This document shows, piece after piece, positions 38,523 to 48,395 of a DNA stretch of 64,000 nt; within the stretch, counting starts at the first letter, position 1; every line of letters begins with the position of its first letter. The translations under genes were made by a program, and so were the position numbers. Origin of the DNA: Candida dubliniensis CD36 (lineage: Eukaryota; Ascomycota; Pichiomycetes; Serinales; Debaryomycetaceae); assembly GCF_000026945.1 (NCBI RefSeq), contig NC_012865.1, positions 1,009,896 to 1,073,895 on the forward strand. The letters are read 5' to 3'. The notes under the pieces are model-generated. The model searched no databases and had not been told where the DNA came from. It saw only the letters and a list, made by a program, of their open reading frames with translations.

Positions 38523-40868
38523 TTATGCGTCTATAGTGTCTACATAATTTGTTTCAAAACAATCAATAACCTTTAAAGCGTCGCTTATATGATTAAAGTA
38601 AGGGCGAGTATCGTCTTCAATTAATGAATAACACTCGATAATAGCTTCCATTTCTGGTGTTGTTACAGGCAGTGAATTCTGTTCGGCAATTTCTTGAATG
38701 GCAAAGTATTTTAAATCAGTCAAGTCATCGATCAACAATTTACAGATCCCTGAATCAAGTAGCATTTTCCGCAAATGCTTATCACTGCTCATTCGGACAA
38801 AGCATGTACGTATACCTCTTTTTCTATAGCCTTGTAACAATGACTTGAGAATTTTTGCAGCTGTCGAATCGAGGAACGACATCCCCTTCAAGTCGAAAAT
38901 GACGTATTTTGTCATGCCAATGTCTCTGCTTCGTTTCAGTGCTGGGTGTGCCTTTGTGGATCCATACATTTCAACTCGTTTTAATCTTGTCGTTAGATCA
39001 CTGCAGTTGGTGAATGTAAGTGGTTCGGGCACTTTGATTATCAAACACCCTTCAATTTCCTCCAACACTTGTGTATTCAACTGCATTTGCTGGGCGTCAT
39101 CAAATAAGTTTAGGTACGACCCAGCAACCTTTTCTTGGTTATTTTGGTATGCTGGGATATCGGCGTCAACAAACCGGTTTGTATTGGGGTACCGGCCAAG
39201 AATTTGGATTCGGGAGAATGTTGAGTTTTTGACAACTCGAACAAGCAGGTACCCGATCCCCACGGCAATGCCTCCCTCCATGGAAAAAAATAACGTGGTA
39301 AAGACGGTTACGCAGAATGTGATAATCTCGTCTATGCCTCTTGTTTTCCAATGAAAGTAGAGTTCATATGGCGCCTCCTCGATCAACAGTATACCAATAA
39401 CCGCTGCCACCACACTAAGAATACATTGTGGGACAAAATACAAATACTTTAGCAAAAAGTGGATCGTGAGTAATGTGCAGATACCCATAATTCCTCCCAG
39501 CATGGTTGTTTTCGCAGAGATGGCATTCACCTTTGATCGGCCGTAGCCTCCAAACGCTGGTAGAGCCCCAAAAATTGACCCAAATATATTTATGCTTCCA
39601 AGGGCAACCAATTCACGGTTCGATGAAATGGGGAGGTCGTACATGGACCCCAACGATTTTGATGCGGTTGTTGACTCGAAAAACCCCAACATGGCACACA
39701 TAAACCCAGACGCACAAAGGTCTTTGATCAAGTGTAGATTGGACAAAGACACAGGGTTGTAAAACTTGAAATCACCTTTGTTTCGTACCTTGCCTATAAC
39801 TGGAAGTCCGCCTAAATCCCAACGGTAATGCTGACAGAGAATTGTCGAGCCAGCAACCACCAACATGATTTCTGGAATAAATACTGCATACTTGTAAAGT
39901 CTGCCATGCTGCTTGGCAGCATACTTTTTAAACAAACGTACTGCAAATATAATGAAAAACCCCACCAACCCTATATTGAGACTCTGTTGGTTGCGCTGCC
40001 CAATGTACTGCACAAGAAACCTGACTTTATCAAATGGCGAATGTATATCCATTTCGTTGGGGTCGTCGGAAATTTGTTTCATTAGTTTTTCCAATCCAAG
40101 AACAATTATCAGAGACGTGATGATCATGACTATACCAACACCAGCAATAAATCCTTTTAGCAAGGATGCACTCAATACGTTATCGAGGAAACCGAATCTG
40201 GCCAACCCAAAGCCAAGCAATGTTGAGCCACTAACAAAAGTAATGGCCACCAAGTACTCAACGGGATCGAGGTGGGCCTTTTTCGCATGGTGTAGCAATG
40301 GCTCAATTGCCTGTCCCACAATCAAAGAAATCGGGGCCTCTGGTCCAACAATCATTTGCGGCACGCTTCCAAATATAAGGTATATCAACGGGGAAATGCC
40401 TAACGAATACAACCCTGAAGTTACAGGCACGTGAGCCAAACTAGTCGCATAGGACAACGACAAGGGTAATTGGAAAAACACCAAACTCAATCCGCCAATC
40501 AAATCGCCAATGAAAAACTCGACGGTGTACTGGCCAATCCAAGATAAGCATGGGATATAGTAGGGAAGGATTTCCGACCACAGCAAGCTTTCTAGGTTCT
40601 GTGTATTAGCAGGAGTGTACTCATTTGGTGCAGGGTTTTGGTAGATGATCGATTCTGTGTCAGCCACTTGTAATGTTGTGTCTTTGTGAAGCAAATACAG
40701 CCTTTCGGTATTGACCCTGGTGTGTGAGATATGACGTATACTCGGTGATGGACTCGTAAGTCTGGATCTGTCGGGAGAGACAGTATCTGATCTAGGGGTT
40801 CTCTTCATGGGGATTTGGGGTGGGTGTGTGTGTGTGGGGGAAGTATCGTCCAATAAAGCCATGGGCAT
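38523..40868 (-). CDS. SulP/SLC26-family anion transporter with STAS domain, YPR003C-like
   Basis: 781 residues. A ~100-residue cytosolic N-terminus leads into about 12-14 membrane segments. The SulP signature region is VEFFIGDLIGGLSLVFFQLP and SLSYATSLAHVPVTSGLYSL. Further core motifs are GSVPQMIVGPEAPISLIVGQ and FGSIFGALPAFGGYGRSKVN. The C-terminus (~560-760) is a STAS domain (KYVIFDLKGMSFLDSTAAK). Length and sequence resemble yeast YPR003C, an ER-located SulP of unknown substrate, more than the plasma-membrane sulfate permeases SUL1/SUL2. It shares a 119-bp promoter with AIM45. Confidence 0.8.
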   Translation of the reverse strand: MPMALLDDTSPTHTHPPQIPMKRTPRSDTVSPDRSRLTSPSPSIRHISHTRVNTERLYLLHKDTTLQVADTESIIYQNPAPNEYTPANTQNLESLLWSEILPYYIPCLSWIGQYTVEFFIGDLIGGLSLVFFQLPLSLSYATSLAHVPVTSGLYSLGISPLIYLIFGSVPQMIVGPEAPISLIVGQAIEPLLHHAKKAHLDPVEYLVAITFVSGSTLLGFGLARFGFLDNVLSASLLKGFIAGVGIVMIITSLIIVLGLEKLMKQISDDPNEMDIHSPFDKVRFLVQYIGQRNQQSLNIGLVGFFIIFAVRLFKKYAAKQHGRLYKYAVFIPEIMLVVAGSTILCQHYRWDLGGLPVIGKVRNKGDFKFYNPVSLSNLHLIKDLCASGFMCAMLGFFESTTASKSLGSMYDLPISSNRELVALGSINIFGSIFGALPAFGGYGRSKVNAISAKTTMLGGIMGICTLLTIHFLLKYLYFVPQCILSVVAAVIGILLIEEAPYELYFHWKTRGIDEIITFCVTVFTTLFFSMEGGIAVGIGYLLVRVVKNSTFSRIQILGRYPNTNRFVDADIPAYQNNQEKVAGSYLNLFDDAQQMQLNTQVLEEIEGCLIIKVPEPLTFTNCSDLTTRLKRVEMYGSTKAHPALKRSRDIGMTKYVIFDLKGMSFLDSTAAKILKSLLQGYRKRGIRTCFVRMSSDKHLRKMLLDSGICKLLIDDLTDLKYFAIQEIAEQNSLPVTTPEMEAIIECYSLIEDDTRPYFNHISDALKVIDCFETNYVDTIDA

Positions 40869-40987
40869 TTGTCAAAACGTGTTGGTGTCCGCACCGGAGG
40901 TCGTGTGCAACACCAACCACCACTAAAAGAAAATTTTTGGGAGTTCAATTTTTTTCTCTTTTTCTGGGTTGAGTCAACATACAAAGT
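40869..40987. promoter_or_regulatory. 119-bp divergent promoter SulP gene / AIM45
   Basis: Whole spacer between the two start codons. It contains T-rich runs (40950-40966) but no recognised operator. Confidence 0.45.
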
Positions 40988-41977
40988 ATGGCATCGTACA
41001 TTGCAAAGAGATTGTTTTCCAGGAGTAGAGTTAGATTAGATACGCTTGCATTGGTAGAAGGTGTGAGCAATGGTGTTTCTCCCGCATCATTGTCTACAAT
41101 TACTGCTGCCACCGAGATTGGGGAACCGGTGACGGCCATCGTTTTTGGGAGTAATGGAGATTCAGTTGCTGAGGCAGTGGCCAAAACCGAAGGTGTTTCT
41201 AAAGTGTTAGTTGCCAAAGACGGGGAATACGACCACTGTTTGGCAGAAAAGGTTTCACCTTTGCTTAAGAAGATTATTGAAGACCAGAAGTTTACCCACT
41301 TTTTAACTGCCGGCTCGTCGATTGGCAAATCAGTACTTCCAAGATTAGGAGCTTTGCTTGATGTGCAGCCCGTATCTGAAATTATCAAGGTTGTTGATCC
41401 AACTACGTTTGTGCGTCCAATCTATGCCGGTAACGCATTGGCTACAGTGAAATCAAAAGACAGTATTATTCTTGCATCCGTGAGAGCATCGGCGTTCCCG
41501 CCAGCTGAGGTTGGTGGCGCTACTGCTCCCGTCGAGCAAGTCACCGAATCTGTTGAATCAGGCAATAGTGCCGAGTTTGTGTCTGAACAAATTGTCAAAT
41601 CCGAAAGACCAGAGTTGGGGCTGGCCACACGAGTGGTGTCTGGAGGTCGTGGGTTAAAGAATAAAGAGACGTTTGACCAGTTGATTGATCCGTTAGCCAC
41701 CAAGTTGAATGCTGCCATTGGTGCATCCAGAGCAGCAGTTGATTCAGGGTTCTGTGACAATTCCTTACAAGTTGGTCAAACAGGTAAGATTGTTGCTCCA
41801 GATTTGTATATAGCTGTTGGTATCTCTGGTGCTATACAACACTTGGCAGGTATGAAAGATTCAAAAGTGATTGTTGCTATTAATAAAGATGCCGATGCGC
41901 CAATTTTCAATGTTGCTGATGTTGGGTTAGTTGGTGATTTAAACGAGGTTATTCCAGAGTTGACAAAGAAATTGTAG
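40988..41977 (+). CDS. AIM45: Electron-transfer flavoprotein alpha subunit, mitochondrial
   Basis: 329 residues. The presequence [18 protein letters not shown] is basic. Domain I (~20-200) is the ETF alpha/beta fold. The FAD-binding domain carries [15 protein letters not shown] (~218-232), [35 protein letters not shown] and [21 protein letters not shown], the ETF-alpha signature. ETF receives electrons from acyl-CoA and other dehydrogenases in the matrix and passes them to ETF-ubiquinone oxidoreductase. The yeast orthologue is AIM45. A 42-nt T/C-rich spacer with an A-run separates its 3' region from SEY1 downstream. Confidence 0.9.
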   Translation: MASYIAKRLFSRSRVRLDTLALVEGVSNGVSPASLSTITAATEIGEPVTAIVFGSNGDSVAEAVAKTEGVSKVLVAKDGEYDHCLAEKVSPLLKKIIEDQKFTHFLTAGSSIGKSVLPRLGALLDVQPVSEIIKVVDPTTFVRPIYAGNALATVKSKDSIILASVRASAFPPAEVGGATAPVEQVTESVESGNSAEFVSEQIVKSERPELGLATRVVSGGRGLKNKETFDQLIDPLATKLNAAIGASRAAVDSGFCDNSLQVGQTGKIVAPDLYIAVGISGAIQHLAGMKDSKVIVAINKDADAPIFNVADVGLVGDLNEVIPELTKKL

Positions 41978-42084
41978 GGCCTGTGTAGAAACGAGAATCA
42001 GATGCACACACCAAAAAAAAAAAAAGGGTGATTTGTTCACTATTTTCTCTCTCTCCACTTTTTCTCCCAAACAACAACCTAACC

Positions 42085-44457
42085 ATGGAATTATCTGAAG
42101 GTGAGTTATCACATACGTCATCTTCGTCATCGTTTGTTCCTGTTGATCAACGGCAATTGCAAGATGCAATTCAGATCATTGATGAGGATAAGCATTTCAA
42201 CACTGGAATTCTTGACTATATCAACAAGACGTCACCCGCTGACGTAGGCAACAACTATCACATTATTTCTGTTTTTGGGTCACAATCGACTGGGAAGTCT
42301 ACGTTGTTGAACAGATTATTTAATACCAATTTCGATGTTATGGATGAGCTGAACCGTCAGCAAACCACCAAGGGGATATGGTTGGCGTACTCGCCAGTGG
42401 TATCGACAACGTCGGGACACACCACAAGCAAGTCCAATATTCTTGTTATGGACGTAGAAGGTACTGATGGGAGAGAGAGGGGCGAGGACCAGGATTTTGA
42501 GCGTAAAGCTGCGTTGTTTGCGTTGTCGACATCGGAGATCTTGATTATCAATATCTGGGAGACTCAGGTAGGGTTGTACCAGGGTGCGAATATGGGATTG
42601 TTAAAAACAGTGTTTGAAGTTAATTTGTCGTTGTTTGGGAAAAGCAAGTTGGAAAAGCACAATGAGCATAAGGTGTTGTTATTGATTGTTATTAGGGACC
42701 ATGTTGGTGTTACGCCAGTCGAGAGTTTAGCCAAGACATTTACGCTGGATTTGCAGAACATGTGGGGCAGTCTTTCCAAGCCGGCAGAGTTGGAGCATTT
42801 GCGATTTGCCGATTTCTTTGATGTCAGTTTCCATGCACTTAACCATAAGGTTCTTCAACCAAAAGAGTTTGGCGAGGGTATTAATAAGCTCGGTGATAGG
42901 TTGGTGGTCAACAATGAATTGTTTAAGCCCGAGTACCACCACGATGTTCCAATTGACGGGTGGACAATGTATGCTGAGCGATGCTGGGAGCAGATTGAAA
43001 CCAATAAGGATTTGGATTTGCCGACACAACAGATTTTGGTTGCTCAGTTCAAGTGTGATGAGATTGTTGAGGGTGTGTTCCAAGAGTTTTTGTCAAAGTA
43101 CCAGCACCATTTCAAGGAGGTGGATGTGGATGTTGACTTTGCAGAGTTGGGCGAGTTGTTTGTTGATTTGAGATCTGATTCGCTTGAGGATTACGATGTT
43201 TCTGCGTCTAGGTACAACAAGGCTGTTTATGAACAGAAGAGGGCAAAATTAAGAGGATTGATCAACGATAAGCTTAAGGAGGTGTTTGATGTGCATGCAA
43301 AGAAATTGTGTGATACCTTGTTGGAGACGTTCCAGAAGGATTTGGTTGCATTAAAAGGTAAGGATTTTGCCGTGAATGTGAAAGCGTTATCTACGAAGTT
43401 GGTTGAGCAGGTGGTTGACACGCTTAGTTTGATGTCGTTGCATGGCGACATTTCTTCGAATGAGATAACTTCGGGGTTGAGTAAGGAGATTGACGCTACC
43501 ATTGCCAAGCAACAGGTTATTGAACTCAACTCGATTGTTAACAAGTCGGTGAAGAAACTTTCCGGTAGTTTATCGAAATCAATTCAGTTTGAGTTGGGCG
43601 ATCCAAATGACGAGACGTGGGATAATGTTTTGCAGATGTTTAAGGAGTCGTACGACAAGTTTGGTGGTGATTTTGGGTTGGGTACATCTACCACCCAAAA
43701 CGAGCAGGCCATTGAAAGATTCAAGTTCAAATCGTGGTGCCAGTTTTATGACGTCACCCGCAAGTTGATTTCTAAAGAGAAATTGTTGGCATTACTACAA
43801 GATAGGTTTGATGACAAGTTTCGGTACGATGAGAATGGGTTACCGAAATTGTACCTTAATGAGCAAGACTTGGAAAAGACGTTTGCGGTGGCTAAACAGT
43901 ATGCGTTGCAGGTGTTGCCGATATTGACTCTTGCCAAGTTGGCAGATGGCTCAGAGATTGTTCCCGAGTACGATATTTTTGATTCCAAATTGAGAGAGGA
44001 GTTTTTAGGGGCTTACGACGATAGTGATGATGAGGACGATCATTGTTTTGCGGAAGTTGTCACCGAGCAAGAGAAGCTGGAGGTTTTGGCTAAGTTTAAG
44101 AAGGAAGTTGACGCCAAGTACATTGAGACCAAACGGTCTATTGTTCAGCATATCACGCAAATCCCATACTACATATACTTGATTATCTTGGTGCTTGGGT
44201 GGAATGAGTTTATGGCGATTATCCGGAACCCATTATTTTTCTCGTTGAGTATTGTGTTGGGGGCAACGGTGTATGTTTTGTACTACTTGAACTTGTTAAA
44301 GCCGGCTATGTTAGTGGCACAACGAACAATGGACGAGGTCATTATTATGGCCAAAACAAAGTTGAGGGAGGTATTGATTGATGACCATGAGGTTACAGGG
44401 CGCCAGTTGAATAAGATTGCGGGCGGTAAGGAAAATATTGAACTAGACGATATGTAA
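42085..44457 (+). CDS. SEY1: ER-fusion dynamin-like GTPase Sey1 (NAG6)
   Basis: 790 residues from the ATG at 42085 (MELSEGELS); an in-frame ATG 19 codons upstream lies in T/C-rich leader and was rejected. The P-loop GSQSTGKST is at 65-73, followed by RQQTTKGIW (switch 1), [19 protein letters not shown] (switch 2) and IRDHVG (the RD guanine-specificity motif). A long helical bundle follows. Two membrane segments ([14 protein letters not shown] and [18 protein letters not shown], ~690-745) form the ER hairpin, with an amphipathic tail ending ENIELDDM. This is the RHD3/Sey1 (atlastin-like) layout; it fuses ER tubules. In Candida it is also called NAG6 because of its position. CTG occurs at codon 89, inside the conserved GTPase core. 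Confidence 0.93.
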   Translation: MELSEGELSHTSSSSSFVPVDQRQLQDAIQIIDEDKHFNTGILDYINKTSPADVGNNYHIISVFGSQSTGKSTLLNRLFNTNFDVMDELNRQQTTKGIWLAYSPVVSTTSGHTTSKSNILVMDVEGTDGRERGEDQDFERKAALFALSTSEILIINIWETQVGLYQGANMGLLKTVFEVNLSLFGKSKLEKHNEHKVLLLIVIRDHVGVTPVESLAKTFTLDLQNMWGSLSKPAELEHLRFADFFDVSFHALNHKVLQPKEFGEGINKLGDRLVVNNELFKPEYHHDVPIDGWTMYAERCWEQIETNKDLDLPTQQILVAQFKCDEIVEGVFQEFLSKYQHHFKEVDVDVDFAELGELFVDLRSDSLEDYDVSASRYNKAVYEQKRAKLRGLINDKLKEVFDVHAKKLCDTLLETFQKDLVALKGKDFAVNVKALSTKLVEQVVDTLSLMSLHGDISSNEITSGLSKEIDATIAKQQVIELNSIVNKSVKKLSGSLSKSIQFELGDPNDETWDNVLQMFKESYDKFGGDFGLGTSTTQNEQAIERFKFKSWCQFYDVTRKLISKEKLLALLQDRFDDKFRYDENGLPKLYLNEQDLEKTFAVAKQYALQVLPILTLAKLADGSEIVPEYDIFDSKLREEFLGAYDDSDDEDDHCFAEVVTEQEKLEVLAKFKKEVDAKYIETKRSIVQHITQIPYYIYLIILVLGWNEFMAIIRNPLFFSLSIVLGATVYVLYYLNLLKPAMLVAQRTMDEVIIMAKTKLREVLIDDHEVTGRQLNKIAGGKENIELDDM

Positions 44458-44613
44458 CACGGTTAGATAGTAATAAAACGCGAAATTGCAACACCAGTAC
44501 AAAATGTAACATCAGAAAAAAAAAAAAAAAACAATGCCAGATCAACTATATAATCTGTAGGAGGTACCTTTTTTTTTTTTTTTTTTTCTCCCGGCTATGT
44601 ACCCCAGCATAGT
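44458..44613. promoter_or_regulatory. HXK1 promoter with facing A and T tracts
   Basis: 156 bp between SEY1 and HXK1. It has an A-run near 44517-44531 and a T17-type run near 44571-44587, which could pair as a hairpin or act as nucleosome-excluding DNA. No GlcNAc-response site is assigned. Confidence 0.5.
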
Positions 44614-46098
44614 ATGATTGAGACTAGTATTGAGAGTGTTGGTGGGTTGACGAGTGGTCCTATGTATTTTATGGAGATTGTGTCGTCGCAATCAAGTGTT
44701 TTGTCGAGCATTGTTGAATCGTTTACGTCTGCGGTGTCAGCCTCCAACTTGGGAGTGTACTCTGAAGAATTACTTGGTGATGTGAAACATTCGTTGAGAG
44801 AGAATTCCCCCATCACGATGTTGCCGAATTATAATATCTCCCCTACCGGTGAAGAGCATGGACTGTATTTGGTTATTGATTTGGGTGGATCGACGTTGAG
44901 AATAGCCGTGGTGGATATTTCCAAGCCACACCCCAAGTTGTCGAGAACCGAGAGGATTACTATAGTTGTGGAAAAGAGTTGGATTATTGGCAATGACTTT
45001 AAAAGGATCGACTATGAATTTTTCAAGTATATTGGGTCTAAGATCAATGAGATATTGGTGGGACAGAATGTTATTGATGTAAACTCGGTCATCAACACGG
45101 GCATAACCTGGTCGTTCCCGTTGGAAACCACAAACTACAATAGTGGCAGAATCAAGCATGTTTCGAAGGGGTATACTGTGGGAGAGGATATTTACGGCAA
45201 GGATTTAAAGACGGTGTTGGAAGAGACGTTGCGACAAGAGTATGGGTTGGCACTTGAGGTGAACTCTATATTGAACGACTCATTAGCGGTGTATTCTGCT
45301 GGGTGTTTTATTGATTCGAATATGAAATTGGCAATGGTGTTGGGGACAGGAATTAACATGTGCTGTTCGTTGAAAAAGTCGAGTGAGATTTGTCGCTACA
45401 AGATGTTGGCTGACGCTACGTTGTTTAATTGCGAGCTTTCGTTGTTTGGCCAGAACCTATGTAAGGACTTTGCGACAAAGTATGATAGTATTATTGACCA
45501 ACGGTTTGCCAGGACTCAGCACCATTTCAAGACGTTTATGGGGCCGGACCCACTTACGCAAACGCTTTTCCAGCCACACGAGTTGATGACTAGTGGGCGG
45601 TACTTGCCGGAATTGACAAGGTTGGTGGTGGTGGATTTGATTGAGGCGGGTGAAATATTTCAAAATGTCGACTGCCAACTGTTTTATGAAGAGTATGGCG
45701 GGTTTAGTGGGGAGTTGATGTGCTTTGTCCATGAGACTGATGATTATAATGACATTCATGTCAAGTTGTGCAAGGCCTATGGTTGGACGGGTATTGGGAG
45801 GAGTGATGTGGTATGCCTCAAAGAAGTTGTATCGTGCATTATCAAGAGAGCGGCATTTATTGTTGCCAATGCGATAATTGCGTTTTTCAAATTGCTAGGG
45901 GGTGACGAATTGTGTGGCGATGTGACTATTGGGTATGTTGGGTCGGTGTTGAATTATTTTCACGAGTATAGACGCTTGATTATTGAGTATGTGAACAACG
46001 CAGCCGAGGCCAAACAGTTGGGGGTTACGATCGATTTAAAGTTGATTGATAATAGTTCGATTATAGGTGCTGCAATCGGAGCAGCTTATTATAGGTAA
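44614..46098 (+). CDS. HXK1: N-acetylglucosamine kinase (hexokinase family)
   Basis: 494 residues. Hexokinase-fold motifs: phosphate-1 DLGGST at 89-94, the sugar-binding segment NTGITWSFPLET (~150-161), catalytic-base region LNDSLAVYSAGCF (~222-234), phosphate-2 VLGTGINMC, and an adenosine-motif region near the C-terminus (YVGSVLNYFHEY). It is the NAG5/HXK1 gene of the Candida cluster and phosphorylates GlcNAc to GlcNAc-6-P in the cytosol, the first catabolic step. The enzyme is known to be GlcNAc-induced and to influence hyphal growth. It converges on NAG1 with 44 bp between stops. Confidence 0.93.
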   Translation: MIETSIESVGGLTSGPMYFMEIVSSQSSVLSSIVESFTSAVSASNLGVYSEELLGDVKHSLRENSPITMLPNYNISPTGEEHGLYLVIDLGGSTLRIAVVDISKPHPKLSRTERITIVVEKSWIIGNDFKRIDYEFFKYIGSKINEILVGQNVIDVNSVINTGITWSFPLETTNYNSGRIKHVSKGYTVGEDIYGKDLKTVLEETLRQEYGLALEVNSILNDSLAVYSAGCFIDSNMKLAMVLGTGINMCCSLKKSSEICRYKMLADATLFNCELSLFGQNLCKDFATKYDSIIDQRFARTQHHFKTFMGPDPLTQTLFQPHELMTSGRYLPELTRLVVVDLIEAGEIFQNVDCQLFYEEYGGFSGELMCFVHETDDYNDIHVKLCKAYGWTGIGRSDVVCLKEVVSCIIKRAAFIVANAIIAFFKLLGGDELCGDVTIGYVGSVLNYFHEYRRLIIEYVNNAAEAKQLGVTIDLKLIDNSSIIGAAIGAAYYR

Positions 46099-46142
46099 AT
46101 ACACAATTCTACAACAAGGTGTTTGAGTATAAGTATACAATT

Positions 46143-46889
46143 CTATAACTTTGACTTTAATCCAGCGGCAGCATGGTCGCAAACAATCAAAACGTTTGCG
46201 TGGTCTTGTAAATAGCTAGATGGGTATTTTGGGTCGTTTGGTTTGCCGTTGATGGTTTTGTCCAAGGCAAATTGTTTATTCTTGCCCAACACGATAATAG
46301 CGATTTCCTGTGAGTTGTCCAAGATTGTGGAGATACCAACACTCAATGCATACTTGGGGACTTTACTCTCGTCGTTGTCAAAAAACCTGCAGTTTGCCTT
46401 GATGGTGCTTTCGACCAATTCGACCTTTCTTGTTTTGGAATCTCTTGACGACCCGGCCTCGTTGAATGCCAAATGACCTTCGGGACCTAACCCACCCAAG
46501 AACAAATCAATCTTGCCGTATTGTTTGATTTTCCTTTCGTAGCTGGCACATTCCTCGTCGATGTTTTTGGCCAATCCGTTGAGGATATGGATATTTTCAC
46601 GGGGGATATCGATATGGTTAAAGAGTTTGTCGTACATGAAATAGTGGTACGACTGTAAATCCGATGGTGCCAATCCCAAATACTCGTCCATGTTGAAGGT
46701 AACAACATTTTTAAAGCTGACTCGACCTTGCTTGTAGGCTTCAATCAATTTAGCATAAATGCCTTCAGGGGATGATCCGGTTGGAAGACCAAGAACAAAT
46801 GGTTTCGTGGAGGCGTTGATTTTGGCAATGATATAGTTTGCCAAATACTCAGCAGCATCGTTAGGGTTGGAAAAGATAGCTTGTCTCAT
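46143..46889 (-). CDS. NAG1: Glucosamine-6-phosphate deaminase/isomerase
   Basis: 248 residues from the ATG at 46889 (MRQAIFSNPND), the usual length for Candida Nag1; 34 further codons upstream lie in the divergent promoter and were dropped. NagB fold: GLPTGSSPEG (phosphate loop), TFNMDEYLGL with Asp68 and Glu69, and GPEGHLAFNEAGSS with Glu137, His139 and Glu144. Aligned to E. coli NagB these are positions 72, 141, 143 and 148; position 141, Asp in E. coli, is Glu here. It converts GlcN-6-P to fructose-6-P and ammonia, feeding glycolysis. It is divergent from DAC1 across a 255-bp promoter. Confidence 0.96.
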   Translation of the reverse strand: MRQAIFSNPNDAAEYLANYIIAKINASTKPFVLGLPTGSSPEGIYAKLIEAYKQGRVSFKNVVTFNMDEYLGLAPSDLQSYHYFMYDKLFNHIDIPRENIHILNGLAKNIDEECASYERKIKQYGKIDLFLGGLGPEGHLAFNEAGSSRDSKTRKVELVESTIKANCRFFDNDESKVPKYALSVGISTILDNSQEIAIIVLGKNKQFALDKTINGKPNDPKYPSSYLQDHANVLIVCDHAAAGLKSKL

Positions 46890-47063
46890 GGTTGATGAGG
46901 AAGTACGGTTTTCATTTCTTCGGGACGGGCAGATGATGGACCTTATATGGGAGATTAGGTGGTGGTTGCATTTTTTTGGGAGTGGTTGCATTTTTCTTTT
47001 TTTTTTTTTTCTCTCAAAAACGTGTTACAATTGTAACCTGGATACATTTCAGATATACACAAT

Positions 47064-47095
<32 letters not shown>

Positions 47096-47144
47096 GGATG
47101 ACTGCTGCCCATGTCTGTTGCTATGTTCTTCTTTCTCATTAAGC
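46890..47144. promoter_or_regulatory. Bidirectional NAG1-DAC1 promoter
   Basis: 255 bp between the two start codons. From the NAG1 side it holds a direct repeat of GTGGTTGCATTTTT (near 46961 and 46981), a T-run, a perfect 14-bp palindrome GTTACAATTGTAAC at 47024-47037, and an alternating AT tract (47061-47095) that could serve as TATA for DAC1. Both genes are GlcNAc-induced in Candida, so a shared operator is plausible; no factor is assigned from sequence. Confidence 0.75.
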
Positions 47145-48386
47145 ATGTCGTTCACTAGATTTACCAACTGTCATTTAATCGATAGGGGTGAGTTGTATGA
47201 GTTTACTGATTTATATGTCAACAACGCCACCAAAAGGATATGTCATCCTCCAGCAGATCCCGAGTTAGTTAGTGAGGTTATTGATTTGAAGCAGCAAATA
47301 TTGGCTCCTGGGTATATTGATATTCAGAATAATGGTATTTATGGGTTGAATTTTTCCAATCTTGGTGAGGAGTCTACGGCAGAGGATATTGCTGAGTTTA
47401 AGCGTTTCTATAAAGATGCAATGGCCAAGTATTTGAGTACTGGTGTCACGGCCACATGTCCTACTGTCACTTCCAACTTTCCCGAAGTGTACGCCAAGGT
47501 GTTGCCGTTGTATAAGAAGAGTGTATTGAGTGATCAAACAGATTCGCTTGGGGCACATGTTGAGGGCCCGTTTATCAATGTCCAAAAGAAAGGGTGTCAT
47601 CCTGTTGAGACATTTGTTGATGCCAAGGAGGGAGAATGCAAGTTGTTGGAAGTTTATGGCGACTTGTTTGATAATGTGTGTATTGTTACTGCTGCTCCTG
47701 AGATTGCTGGTGTTTTAGATTTGATTAGTGTTGTCAAAGCCAAGAACTGTGTGTTTTCTATTGGTCACACCATGTCGGATTATCGTACTGCTGTCAAGGC
47801 GGTTGAGAATGGGGCTACAATGATTACACACTTGTACAATGCGATGCCACAGCCCCATCATCGTAATGCTGGGGTGGTTGGCTTGATTAATTCACCTATT
47901 GTTGAGACGCCATACTTTGGGTTAATCTGTGATGGTGTGCATGTTGACCCGTCGATGGCCAACTTTGCTTATAGGTCGAATCCTGGCAAGTGTGTTTTAG
48001 TGACTGATGCTATGCATTTGATCGGGTTGCCTGATGGCCACTACAAGTGGGACTCGCAAGTTATTGTAAAGACTGGCGATCGGTTGTATTTGGAAAATAC
48101 CGATACGCTAGCTGGAGCTGCTACTACTTTACCGCAGTGTGTGCGTAACCTAGTCAAGTGGTCTAAGGTCAGCTTGCCGCAAGCGGTTATGACGGTTACT
48201 AATAATGCTGCCAAGTCGATTGGGGTTGATAAGGAGCGTGGGTTTTTGAATGTTGGCTGTTTTGCTGATTTTGTTGTTTTAGACAAGAGTGGGTATGTTC
48301 GGAAAGTCTACAAGTTAGGACGTGAAGTCCAGTCGTCGGATATACCTTTAGATAGAGCTACTGATAAATTAAATGCAGTTTTATAG
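47145..48386 (+). CDS. DAC1: N-acetylglucosamine-6-phosphate deacetylase
   Basis: 413 residues from the ATG at 47145 (MSFTRFTNCHL), matching Candida Dac1; an ATG nine codons earlier was rejected. Amidohydrolase (NagA) motifs: PGYIDIQNNGIYG, GAHVEGPFINVQKKGCHP (metal-ligand Glu), SIGHTMSDY and THLYNAMPQPHHRNAG (metal-ligand His residues), CDGVHVDPSM and VLVTDAMHLIGLPDG (catalytic Asp). It removes acetate from GlcNAc-6-P to give GlcN-6-P, the substrate of NAG1. Cytosolic. Also named NAG2. Its stop codon is 9 bp from the convergent NAG3 stop. Confidence 0.95.
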   Translation: MSFTRFTNCHLIDRGELYEFTDLYVNNATKRICHPPADPELVSEVIDLKQQILAPGYIDIQNNGIYGLNFSNLGEESTAEDIAEFKRFYKDAMAKYLSTGVTATCPTVTSNFPEVYAKVLPLYKKSVLSDQTDSLGAHVEGPFINVQKKGCHPVETFVDAKEGECKLLEVYGDLFDNVCIVTAAPEIAGVLDLISVVKAKNCVFSIGHTMSDYRTAVKAVENGATMITHLYNAMPQPHHRNAGVVGLINSPIVETPYFGLICDGVHVDPSMANFAYRSNPGKCVLVTDAMHLIGLPDGHYKWDSQVIVKTGDRLYLENTDTLAGAATTLPQCVRNLVKWSKVSLPQAVMTVTNNAAKSIGVDKERGFLNVGCFADFVVLDKSGYVRKVYKLGREVQSSDIPLDRATDKLNAVL

Positions 48387-48395
48387 AATGTGTAC

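Noticed and set aside
46890..46991. 34-residue N-terminal extension of NAG1, and similar extensions of SEY1, DAC1, ILS1, TAF2 and the PH-domain gene
   Set aside because: The added residues are read from promoter homopolymers or the neighbour's antisense strand and exceed the family length; the internal ATG matches family starts.
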